NCBI GenBank assembly: GCA_963734125.1 | Contig: CAVTGB010000012.1 | Location: 1 to 64,000, forward strand | Direction: 5' to 3' | DNA from: DATARH01 sp963734125 | Lineage (GTDB): Bacteria; Pseudomonadota; Alphaproteobacteria; ATCC43930; CGMCC-115725 | DNA: 64,000 bases | In this document: positions 36,955-45,020 of the stretch, piece after piece | How positions within the stretch are numbered: position 1 is the stretch's first letter | How the letters are laid out: each line of letters begins with the position of its first letter | Notes under the pieces: model-generated | The model's database searches: none | Told to the model about the DNA's origin: nothing | The model's input: the letters and a program-made list of their open reading frames with translations, nothing else | Translations under genes and position numbers: made by a program

Positions 36955-38229
36955 TCAGCCCGCCAGCCCGTCCCAGTTCTCGGCCGCCATCAGTTCGGCC
37001 CAGCGCCGGTAGAAACCGCGATGGTTCGATTCGCTGTAGCGGTATTCGCTGGAGACTGCCGCGAAATCCTTGTCGAACCGCTCATGTCCGAGGCCCATTT
37101 CGTAGTTGAGCGCATAGCGCCGGGCGACGACGCCGCGCCCGGTTTGGGTGCAGCCCTGCCAATTGTCCATGTCGTCCTGCTCGAAATTGCCGCTCGGGCC
37201 GAAGACGCGGATCCCGGCGAGGCGGATTGCTTCCTTGACTTCGGCCGGCGCCGCCTTGTCGGCATAGGCCCAGGCCCAGATTTCGGTCTTGTCGGGGCCG
37301 CGCGGATGCCATACGCGCAGCGTGCGCGAGGTCGGCCGAAGGATCGACAGATTGGGAAATACCGTCGCGGCGACGGGCTTGCCCCGGCGCATGCGCGGTC
37401 CCAAGCGGCGCTGCATTTCGGGCTCAATCCGCGCCTCGTACGCGAGGACGTCGGGGTTTGGCAGGTCGGCGGCCGTGTCGGGACCGGCCATCATCATGCT
37501 GTGGCCGTTGCCGGGCGAGAGGGCGCGGCCTTCCGCGTCCGGCTTGACGCGGAAATCGCCGCCCGATCCCGTTTGCACTCCCGAGAGATGGCTCCAATGG
37601 ACGTGATACCCGTCACCGGCGAAGTTCTCGGCCGGGAATTTCCAGTTGCACGGCACGACCCATTTGTGGATGCCGCCGATGATCTCGATGCCGCCCTCGC
37701 AGCGGTCGAAAAAGGTGTCGAGATACCAGGTCATTTCGCCGAGATAATCGGTAAGCGGCGGCGCCGCGGGGTCGAAGGTGGCGAACCACAAACCCTTGTA
37801 GCTGGCGAGCCGCGCGACCGGGACGAGGCCCCAGCGGGTCCGATCCAATTCGCCGTGGTAGGCTTCCTTGAGATAAGGCACCCCGGTGAGCTGTCCGTCA
37901 TTCTTATAGGTCCAGCCGTGATAGGCGCAGGTGAAACTGGCGGCGTTGCCGGTGTCGGCGCGGCACAGGCGATTGCCGCGATGGCGGCAGACATTGAGAA
38001 AGGCGCGCACAATGCCGGCGCTGTCGCGCACCACCAGCACCGGGTCTTCGCCCATATAGGTCGTGAAGAAATCGCCGGGATGCGGGATCTGGCTGTCGTG
38101 GCACAGATAGAGCCAGCAGCGCGCGAAGATCTGCCGCAGCTCCTCTTCGTAGATCTCGGGCTCGATGAAGATGCGCCGGCTGATGAGGCCGCGATCGGCA
38201 TCGACCAGGGGTTCCGAGGTGGTGGTCAA
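36955..38229 (-). CDS. Rieske dioxygenase alpha subunit, copy 2
   Basis: A 424-residue paralogue of the next gene, with the same Rieske motifs (VCRHRGNRLC, TCAYHGW) and iron site (ENFAGDGYHVHWSHLSGV). The differences cluster in the catalytic pocket region, around residues 200-280, which suggests a changed substrate range. The start is read as TTG at 38229 because it overlaps the SDR stop as TTGA and gives the same N-terminal length as copy 1; no ATG is in range. It is in the operon SDR, alpha2, alpha1, beta. Confidence 0.88.
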   Translation of the reverse strand: MTTTSEPLVDADRGLISRRIFIEPEIYEEELRQIFARCWLYLCHDSQIPHPGDFFTTYMGEDPVLVVRDSAGIVRAFLNVCRHRGNRLCRADTGNAASFTCAYHGWTYKNDGQLTGVPYLKEAYHGELDRTRWGLVPVARLASYKGLWFATFDPAAPPLTDYLGEMTWYLDTFFDRCEGGIEIIGGIHKWVVPCNWKFPAENFAGDGYHVHWSHLSGVQTGSGGDFRVKPDAEGRALSPGNGHSMMMAGPDTAADLPNPDVLAYEARIEPEMQRRLGPRMRRGKPVAATVFPNLSILRPTSRTLRVWHPRGPDKTEIWAWAYADKAAPAEVKEAIRLAGIRVFGPSGNFEQDDMDNWQGCTQTGRGVVARRYALNYEMGLGHERFDKDFAAVSSEYRYSESNHRGFYRRWAELMAAENWDGLAG

Positions 38230-39047
38230 CGGCCTTCTCCATGCGGGGGACGCGGACGCGGCATGCGCAGCATCGCGCCGGCATCCACCGTGACGATGCT
38301 GCCGGTGACGCCGCGACCGCTGTTGCGCGAGGCGAGGAATACATAAGCCCAGGCGAGGTCGTCCGGCATCAGCGCGATGTGCAACGGATTGCCGGCCTCG
38401 AGCCGCTGCGCCATGTCGGGCGCCGCAAATTGCGAGCGGTCGTCGTTGCCGAGCGCCGGCAGCCCGCGCAGATCGGTAATCGTGCCGCCGGGGGCGACGC
38501 CGTTGACCCGGACCGGCGCCAACTCGACCGCCAACTCGCGGACGAGGCCGACAACGGCATGCTTCGAGGCGGTATAAAGCGCCCCGCCACCGCCCGAATT
38601 GAGGCCGGCGACGGAGGCGGTGAAGACGATGCAGCCCGAATTCTTGGTGAGCTCCGGCAGCGCCGCCTTGACGCCCCACAGCAGTCCCTTGACGTTGACC
38701 GCGAACAATTCGTCAAACGCGCGCGACAGCTGCTCCTCCGGCAGGTCGGCGACCGACGCATAAACGTCGAAAATCCCGGCATTGCCGACAAAAATGTCGA
38801 GCCGGCCAAAGGCGTACACGGTTTCGGCGACGGCGCGCCGGTTGTCGGCGAGGCTCGAGACATCGCCGGCGACGCCGATGACCTTGTCGCCGAATTCGCC
38901 GCGGAGTTCCTCCGCCCTTGTGGCGACCCGCTCCATGACCCCGACGCGCGCGCCCTCCGCGATGAAGCGCGCCACCACCGCCCGGCCGATCCCGGACCCG
39001 CCGCCGGTCACCAGCGCCACCTGCCCGTCGAGCCAGCCCATGCCCAT
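38226..39047 (-). CDS. SDR family oxidoreductase, probable cis-dihydrodiol dehydrogenase
   Basis: A 273-residue SDR: TGGGSGIGRAVVARF (nucleotide site), VGNAGIFDVYASVADL, Ser in IVFTASVAGLNS, Tyr-Lys in YTASKHAVVGLV, and an end with GRGVTGSIVTVDAG. It is the first gene of the catabolic unit and overlaps the alpha2 gene by four bases. A dehydrogenase that re-aromatises the cis-diol made by the dioxygenase is the natural partner, so that role is inferred from context. The gene could also start at the second Met (MGWLDGQ), two codons in. Confidence 0.88.
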   Translation of the reverse strand: MGMGWLDGQVALVTGGGSGIGRAVVARFIAEGARVGVMERVATRAEELRGEFGDKVIGVAGDVSSLADNRRAVAETVYAFGRLDIFVGNAGIFDVYASVADLPEEQLSRAFDELFAVNVKGLLWGVKAALPELTKNSGCIVFTASVAGLNSGGGGALYTASKHAVVGLVRELAVELAPVRVNGVAPGGTITDLRGLPALGNDDRSQFAAPDMAQRLEAGNPLHIALMPDDLAWAYVFLASRNSGRGVTGSIVTVDAGAMLRMPRPRPPHGEGR

Positions 39048-39184
39048 TCTCCTGCCGATCGAGCGCCCGCCCGATTGTCGTTATCGTCGAGGTGGCGCGC
39101 GCCCCGCAACCTCGATCATATACCGAAAGGCCGGGTCAATGCTCGCGCGACACGGGGGCTTCATCCGGCCGGTGTGACAAGGGG

Positions 39185-40780
39185 TTATTTGTCGAGCCAG
39201 ACGTCTTCCATGCGCCAGCCGTTGAAGATGCTGTTGACCATGATCGTCAGGCCCTTGACGTAAGGCCGCTCGCAAGTGCCGCCCCGGGAATAGTAGATGA
39301 TCGGCCTGACGTTGTCTTCGGCCAGCTTGCGCTCGATCGTCCACAATATCTGCTTGCGCTTGCCCATGTCGCCCTCGCGCGATTGCTGTTCGATCATCTT
39401 GTCCATCTCGAGATTGCAGTAGCCGTCCCAGTTGAGGTTCGAACCACAACCGTAGAACAGTTGAACAGTCGGGTCGGGATCGGGCCCGCTCGTTTGCAGA
39501 TTAAGCGCGACGGTATAATCCTTGCGCGGGATCTTGGGAAAATATTGCGCCGTGTCGACAAGTTCGAGCTCGCCGTCAATGTACACGTGCTTCAGCTGGT
39601 CTATCAGGATCACCGCCGGGTCACGATAGACCGACCAGTCGCGCGTCGTCACCTTGATCTTGAGCCGTTTGTCGGGGCCATAGCCGAGCTTCTGCATGAT
39701 CTGGCGGGCCTCTTCGCGATTTTTGTGCACGTCGGGGTCATAGCCCGGCAGCTTGGCGATCTGGTCGGGCGGCATGCCCCACAGCCCGCCCGGCGGCGGC
39801 TGCAAGATGCCGCCGATTTCGCCCTTCCCTTGGGTGAGGATGTCGACAAAGGCCTTGCGGTCGATGCTGAGCGCCATCGCTCGGCGCAGCTCCGGGTCGT
39901 TGAACGGCGGCTTGTCGCGGTTGATGAGGACGTGGCGGTTGACCCCGCCGTCGGGCGTCAGCGCGCAGATCGCTTGCGGCGCCTGACTCTGCACATCGTT
40001 GAACTGGGGCACCGACAAACTATACGGAAAGGTCATGTCGAACTTCCCGGAGACGAACGCCAGGGCCGCGGTCGAGGGGTCCTGGATGATGGTATATTCG
40101 ATGCCGTCGAGATACGGCCGATCCGGTTTCCAGTAGTCCGGATTGCGCGTCACCTTGATCCCTTCATTGGGCTTGAACTCGACGAACTTGAAGGGGCCGG
40201 TGCCGATCGGATGCGGGCGCATCTGGGTCGCCGTCAAATGGCACGGGTAGATCGCCGAGAAGCCGCCGGCGAGCAGCATCAGAAAGGCCGGCTGCGGCCG
40301 CTTCAGCCGAAAGGTGACCTCGTAATCGCCGTTAGGAATGACCGCGTCGAGGTTGTTGTAGCCGGTCTTGCGCGGATTGAGGCGGAGCTTGTCGCCGGTC
40401 TTGTCGAGCAGGAGGTCCCAGGTGCATTTGACGTCCTGGGCGGTGAACGGTTTGCCGTCATGCCATTTGACGCCCTGGCGCAGCTTGAAGGTCAGCGCAG
40501 TCCCGTCCTCGTTCCACGACCAGCTGGTCGCCAGATCGGGCACGATCGTGTCGAGGCTGACCTGTGGCTTGTGCTGGTCGAACAGGACGAGGTTGTTGAA
40601 GACGCCCATCATCGGCATCTCGGCGACGATCGTCGGCGCCTCCAGCATCGACATGTTGGCCGGGCTGGCCGGGCTGTAAAGCGTCAGGATGCCGCCCTTT
40701 TTTTGCGCCAGCGCCGCATGACCCGCGCCGATCGCCGCCATGATCCCGACAGCAATGGCAAACCAACGATTTTTGCCCAT
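39185..40780 (-). CDS. peptide/nickel-type ABC transporter substrate-binding protein
   Basis: A 531-residue SBP_bac_5 family protein. Signal peptide: FAIAVGIMAAIGAGHAALAQ. Family landmarks: IVPDLATSWSWNEDGTALTF, KLRQGVKWHDGKPFTAQDVK, RNPDYWKPDRPYLDGIEY and ALSIDRKAFVDILTQGKGE. The start was taken at 40780 because GGAGG lies eight bases before it; an ATG five codons upstream is the alternative. No ABC permease or ATPase follows. It lies directly downstream of a paralogue in the same direction. Ligands of this family range from peptides to glycosides and metals. Confidence 0.9.
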   Translation of the reverse strand: MGKNRWFAIAVGIMAAIGAGHAALAQKKGGILTLYSPASPANMSMLEAPTIVAEMPMMGVFNNLVLFDQHKPQVSLDTIVPDLATSWSWNEDGTALTFKLRQGVKWHDGKPFTAQDVKCTWDLLLDKTGDKLRLNPRKTGYNNLDAVIPNGDYEVTFRLKRPQPAFLMLLAGGFSAIYPCHLTATQMRPHPIGTGPFKFVEFKPNEGIKVTRNPDYWKPDRPYLDGIEYTIIQDPSTAALAFVSGKFDMTFPYSLSVPQFNDVQSQAPQAICALTPDGGVNRHVLINRDKPPFNDPELRRAMALSIDRKAFVDILTQGKGEIGGILQPPPGGLWGMPPDQIAKLPGYDPDVHKNREEARQIMQKLGYGPDKRLKIKVTTRDWSVYRDPAVILIDQLKHVYIDGELELVDTAQYFPKIPRKDYTVALNLQTSGPDPDPTVQLFYGCGSNLNWDGYCNLEMDKMIEQQSREGDMGKRKQILWTIERKLAEDNVRPIIYYSRGGTCERPYVKGLTIMVNSIFNGWRMEDVWLDK

Positions 40781-40922
40781 CGTTTTCGCCTCCATCGCCT
40801 GGCTGCCGGCCGGGTTCGTCCCCGTCCTTGCCGCGCCTCCCGGTTGCGGCAGGTCGCCGCTTCTCTCGGTCAGCGTAGCACGGCGTTCGGGAAAACCAGC
40901 GAGCCCGCCATGCGTCGGGACG

Positions 40923-42562
40923 CTAACGCCCGCTGCCGCCGCTGGCCGGAGCGCTCGTGCTGCCGACCCCCCGTTCCAGCCACAGATCCTCAAAGCGCGA
41001 TCCGTTGTAGATGCTGTTCGCCATCGTCACCAGACCTTTGACCTCGGGCTTCCGGCAGTTGGCGGCACGCGGGTAGAAGAGGATCGGGCGGGCGTCGTCC
41101 TGCGCCAGTTGGCGCTCGATCGCCCACACCAGCGCCTTGCGCTTGGCGATGTCGGGCTCCGCCGATTGCCGGTCGACCAGCTTGTCGACCGCTGGGTTGC
41201 AATAGCCGGTGTAGTTGCGCTGGGCGCCGCAGACATAGTTCTCGTAAAACGCCGGGTCGGGATCATCGACCGCCGTCTCGGTGACGTTGAGGCCGACCTT
41301 GTAGTCCCGGCGCGTCAGCGTCGGATACCATTGCGTTGTATCGATCGGATCGAGCTGGGCGTCGATATAGATCTCCTTCAACTGGCTGATCAGGATCACC
41401 GCCGGATCGCGATAGGGCGCGATGTTGCGCGTCGACAGCGTGACGGTGAGACGCTTGTCCGGGCCATAGCCGAGTTTTTCCATCAGCTTGCGGGCCTGCG
41501 CGCGGTTCTTCGCCACATCGGCATCGTAGCCCGGGAGCGTCGCCAGCATTTCCGCCGGCATGCCCCAGAGGCCATCCGGCGGCGGCTGCATCACCGCGCC
41601 CAACTCGCCCTTGCCTCCGTTGATGATGTCGTTGAAGGCCTTGCGATCGATGCTCAACGACATCGCTCGCCGCAGATCGGGGTTGTCGAACGGCGCGGCG
41701 GCTCGATTGACGATCATGTTGCGGCTGACATTGGGGATGTAGGGGTCGCAGATCGCCTGCGGCATCTCGACTCTTGACGTCCGTCAGTTGCGGCATCGTC
41801 ACGCCGAAATAGACATCCGTTTTGCCGCGAGATGAACGCCAAGAGGCGGGTCGAGACGTCCTTGATGATCGTGTATTCGATGCCGTCGAGATAAGGTCGC
41901 CCCGCCTTCCAGTAATCCGGGTTTTTCGTCACCTTGATGGTCTCGTTCGGCCGGAACTCGACAAACTTGAAGGGGCCGGTGCCGATCGGGTGCAGCCGCA
42001 TCTGCTGCGGCGGGACGTGGCAGGGATAGATCGGCGTCCACCCGGTCGCGAGCAGCGCCGGGAAGGACGCCTGCGGCCGCTTCAGATGAAAGGTGACCTC
42101 GTAATCGCCGTTTGCCGTCACCTCGGCGAGATTGGTGAACCACGACTTGCGCGGGTTGATGCGCAGTTTCTCGGGGCCGGTGCCCTGCAACAGCGCAAAG
42201 GTGCATTTGACGTCGGCGGCGGTGAACAGTCTTCCGTCGTGCCATTTGACGCCGTGCCGCAGCGGCAGCGTCAGTTCGGTGCCATCCTCGCTCCAGTTCC
42301 ACCCGGTGGCGAGGTCGGGCACGATCGATTGCGGGCTGTTTTGCGGGACGTCCTGCTTATACATCACAAGATTGTTAAAAACGCCCATCATCGGCCGCTC
42401 GGCGGCGATCGTCGATTCTTCGAGGATCGACATGCTCGCCGGGCTGTCGAACCAGCCGATCCTGAGGGTGCCGCCCGATTGTTGCGCGAAGGCGGCGCCT
42501 GGAAGCAACGTCAGCGTCAACAACCCGCCCGCTGCGGCGAGAATGCGCACTCGCTCCTTCAT
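40923..42562 (-). pseudogene. second peptide-type ABC substrate-binding protein, two frameshifts
   Basis: Removing two single extra bases (near 41826 and 41767) gives a 545-residue protein with signal peptide ILAAAGGLLTLTLLPGAAFA and the same landmarks as its neighbour (LPLRHGVKWHDGRLFTAADV, KNPDYWKAGRPYLDGIEY, MSLSIDRKAFNDIINGGKGE). The three frames join as AFISRKTDVYFGVTMPQ, then LTDVKSQMPQAICDPYI, which lines up with the intact paralogue downstream. As given, the first frame ends near 41714. Both paralogues may belong to one importer whose membrane genes are elsewhere. Confidence 0.8.
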
Positions 42563-42752
42563 CTCGGCCTCCCGGACCCGAGCCCCACGGCGGAGTGTGC
42601 CGCCGGAGCCGGCCACCCTGTTCATGGCGTTGCGCGGGTTTGTCCCGTCTCGCCGCCGCGACCATACCATGCGCGGGGCTGCGCGTCGCGCTTGATCGGG
42701 GCACGCTCCTGCGTTGCAATCACCCTGGGGCTAGCGCTCCGGGGGCTACCTA

Positions 42753-44531
42753 ATGATCAGCGACCCGATCGAATTCGAATTGTTCAAGAACGCGCTGTTC
42801 GGGGTCGCCGACGAGATGGCGCTCACGGTCTTTCGTACGACCTATTCGGGCGTCCTCAAGGACAACATGGATTATTCGACGGCGCTCTTCGACGGCGCTG
42901 GAGTCGTCGTCGCCCAGGGGCTGACCTTGCCAGGGCATTTGGGATCGATGCCGACCGCGATGGCCTCGGTGCAGGCAACTTTCGCCGGCCGGATCGATCC
43001 GGGTGACGTGTTCATTTTCAACGACCCGTTCGCCGGCGGGATGCATTTGCCCGATGTCTTCGTCTTCAAACCGATCTTCCAGGGCGAGAGTACGATCGCC
43101 TGGGCCGGCACGGTTTGCCACCACACCGATGTCGGCGGCAGGGTGCCCGGCTCCAACGCGTCCGATTCGACCGAGATCTACCAGGAAGGGCTGCGCATCC
43201 CGCCCTTGAAGCTCTATGAGCGCGGGGCGCGCAACGAAACCCTCTTTTCGCTGATCGAAAAGAACGTGCGGGTCCCGGTCAAGGTGTTCGGCGATCTGCG
43301 CGCGCAACTCGCCGCCTGCCACATTGCCGAGCAGGCGATCCTTGATCTGGCCGCGCATTACGGCGCCGAAAAATTGGCGGACTATATGACCGAGCTCGTC
43401 GATTACGCTGAGCGGATGACCCGCGCGGCGCTGCGCGAGCTCCCCGACGGTACTTATGATTTCCTCGACCACATCGACGATGACGGCATCGATGTCGGCA
43501 GGCCGATCCCCTTGAAGGTGACGATCACCAAAGCGGGCGATAGCGTCCTTGTCGACTGGACCGGCACCTCGCCGCAAGTGAAGGGCGCCATCAACAACAC
43601 GCTCAGCTACACCAAATCGGCGAGCTATTGCGCGATCCGCTCGATCCTCCCGCAGAACATCCCGACCAATGAGGGCGTCTTCCGCGCGATCAGCGTGACC
43701 GCGCCCGCCGGCACCATCGCCAATGGCCTCTTGCCCGCGGCCTGCGCCGCGCGTGGCCTCACCGGCTTTCGCATGGTCGATTGCATGTTCGGCGCGTTGG
43801 CGAAAATGCTGCCGAACGAAGTCTTCGCCGCCTCCGACGGCGGTAACACCGGGGTTTCGATCGGCGGCTATCACGCCGACCGCACGCCCTTCATCTATGT
43901 CGATTTCACCTGCTGCGCCTGGGGTGCGCGGCCCTATGCCGACGGGCTCGACGGAAACTCGCACATCTACGCCAACATGGCCTCCCAACCGATCGAGGTG
44001 ACCGAGACCGAGCAGCCGTTGCAGATCACCGCCTACGAATTCATCCAGGACGCGATGGGGCCGGGGAAGTGGCGGGGCGGCGCGCCGTTCCGACGCGAAT
44101 ACAAGCTCTTGGCCCACGAGGCGATCCTCCAGGTGCGCTCCGACCGCCACGATTTCCGCCCGTTCGGGCTTTATGGCGGCGGCCCCGGCCGCCCGTCGAT
44201 GAACTACCTGAACCCCGACCGGAACCCGGCGCCCTTACCCTCGAAGCTGACGATGAACATGAAACAGGGCGACCTCTTCCGCCACGAAGTCGCCGGCGCC
44301 GGCGGCTGGGGCGATCCCCTGGAGCGCGACCCCAAGCTGGTGCTGAAGGATGTGCGCAACGACTTCGTCAGCCCGCGCTCGGCGCGCGAGGATTACGGCG
44401 TGGTCCTCACCGGAGACCCGCTCGCGGTCGATGACGCCGCCACGCGGGAAACGCGCCGGCGGATGCGCGAGGCCCGGAGATGGGATGCCGTCCCGGTCTA
44501 CAGCCGGGGCGACAAGCTGGCGGCGGAGTAG
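42753..44531 (+). CDS. hyuB: hydantoinase B/oxoprolinase family subunit
   Basis: A 592-residue HyuB: VFRTTYSGVLKDNMDYSTAL, IFNDPFAGGMHLPDVFVFK, the HHTDVGG motif (TVCHHTDVGGRVPGSNASDS) and RREYKLLAHEAILQVRSDRH with GAGGWGDPLERD near the end. With HyuA it forms an ATP-dependent amidohydrolase acting on hydantoins, 5-oxoproline or related cyclic amides (or a carboxylase of the acetone type). HyuA follows, but a decayed toxin-antitoxin remnant of about 430 bases lies between. Divergent from the binding-protein gene. Confidence 0.9.
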   Translation: MISDPIEFELFKNALFGVADEMALTVFRTTYSGVLKDNMDYSTALFDGAGVVVAQGLTLPGHLGSMPTAMASVQATFAGRIDPGDVFIFNDPFAGGMHLPDVFVFKPIFQGESTIAWAGTVCHHTDVGGRVPGSNASDSTEIYQEGLRIPPLKLYERGARNETLFSLIEKNVRVPVKVFGDLRAQLAACHIAEQAILDLAAHYGAEKLADYMTELVDYAERMTRAALRELPDGTYDFLDHIDDDGIDVGRPIPLKVTITKAGDSVLVDWTGTSPQVKGAINNTLSYTKSASYCAIRSILPQNIPTNEGVFRAISVTAPAGTIANGLLPAACAARGLTGFRMVDCMFGALAKMLPNEVFAASDGGNTGVSIGGYHADRTPFIYVDFTCCAWGARPYADGLDGNSHIYANMASQPIEVTETEQPLQITAYEFIQDAMGPGKWRGGAPFRREYKLLAHEAILQVRSDRHDFRPFGLYGGGPGRPSMNYLNPDRNPAPLPSKLTMNMKQGDLFRHEVAGAGGWGDPLERDPKLVLKDVRNDFVSPRSAREDYGVVLTGDPLAVDDAATRETRRRMREARRWDAVPVYSRGDKLAAE

Positions 44532-44533
44532 GC

Positions 44534-44686
44534 CACCATTACGGCGAAGCTCGATTTATCGCCTACGCGCCGGTCAGCGGACGGCTGCATGTGCTGTGGT
44601 TCACGATGCGGGGCGATGTGTTGCGCGTTATCGGATTGAGAAGGGCGAACCGGCGAGAGGGGCAAAGGTATGGGCTGTCGCGCTAA
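44534..44686 (+). pseudogene. BrnT-type toxin, C-terminal remnant
   Basis: About 50 codons read HHYGEARFIAYAPVSGRLHV, LWFTMRGDVLRVIGLRRANR, REGQRYGLSR, the C-terminal half of a BrnT ribonuclease toxin. The N-terminal half is missing; the frame runs back into the end of hyuB without BrnT character. The remnant ends where the BrnA antitoxin begins, keeping the normal toxin-antitoxin order. It must be non-functional. Confidence 0.65.
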
Positions 44687-44962
44687 GAAACCGGCTGATA
44701 TTTCACAGGAGATTGGGAGTCGGTCGACGTTCCCGAGACGACCGAGGCTGAGTTTGCCACCGCGCGGCCGTTCAAGGAGGTTTTCCCGGAGCAATACAAG
44801 GCGTGGACACGAATGGGTCGGCCGCCCCTCGCAGCCCCCAAGATCCACATCGGGTTTCGGCTGGCCGCCGATGTCGTGCATGGGATCCGCGCCACCGGCC
44901 GCGGCTACAATGCTCGCGTCGAGAAGGTGCTGCGCGACGCGCTGGAGAAGGGTGAGCTATGA
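44670..44962 (+). pseudogene. BrnA-type antitoxin with one-base deletion
   Basis: The start overlaps the BrnT end. CRAKKPADISQE is followed by a frame change near 44710. Inserting one base restores the usual DWESVDVPE and then TEAEFATARPFKEVFPEQYK, GRPPLAAPKIHIGFRLAADV and RGYNARVEKVLRDALEKGEL, a 97-residue BrnA with its C-terminal DNA-binding helix region. Together with the truncated toxin it is a toxin-antitoxin module in decay between hyuB and hyuA. Confidence 0.65.
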
Positions 44963-44974
44963 CTCGAAATCGGG

Positions 44975-45016
44975 ACGATGTCGGCACGAGATTGCTTCGC
45001 TGCGCGCGCAATGACG
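44975..45016. repeat. half copy of family B repeat before hyuA
   Basis: GAGATTGCTTCGCTGCGCGCGCAATGACGAC matches the right-hand arm of the 26497 element and ends four bases before the ATG of hyuA, so it also overlaps the place where its ribosome-binding site should be. Confidence 0.6.
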
Positions 45017-45020
45017 ACAG

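Noticed and set aside
36208..38346. A 712-codon plus-strand frame across both Rieske alpha genes
   Set aside because: It is a shadow of the two paralogous genes on the minus strand; the duplicated pattern in it follows from the duplication itself.
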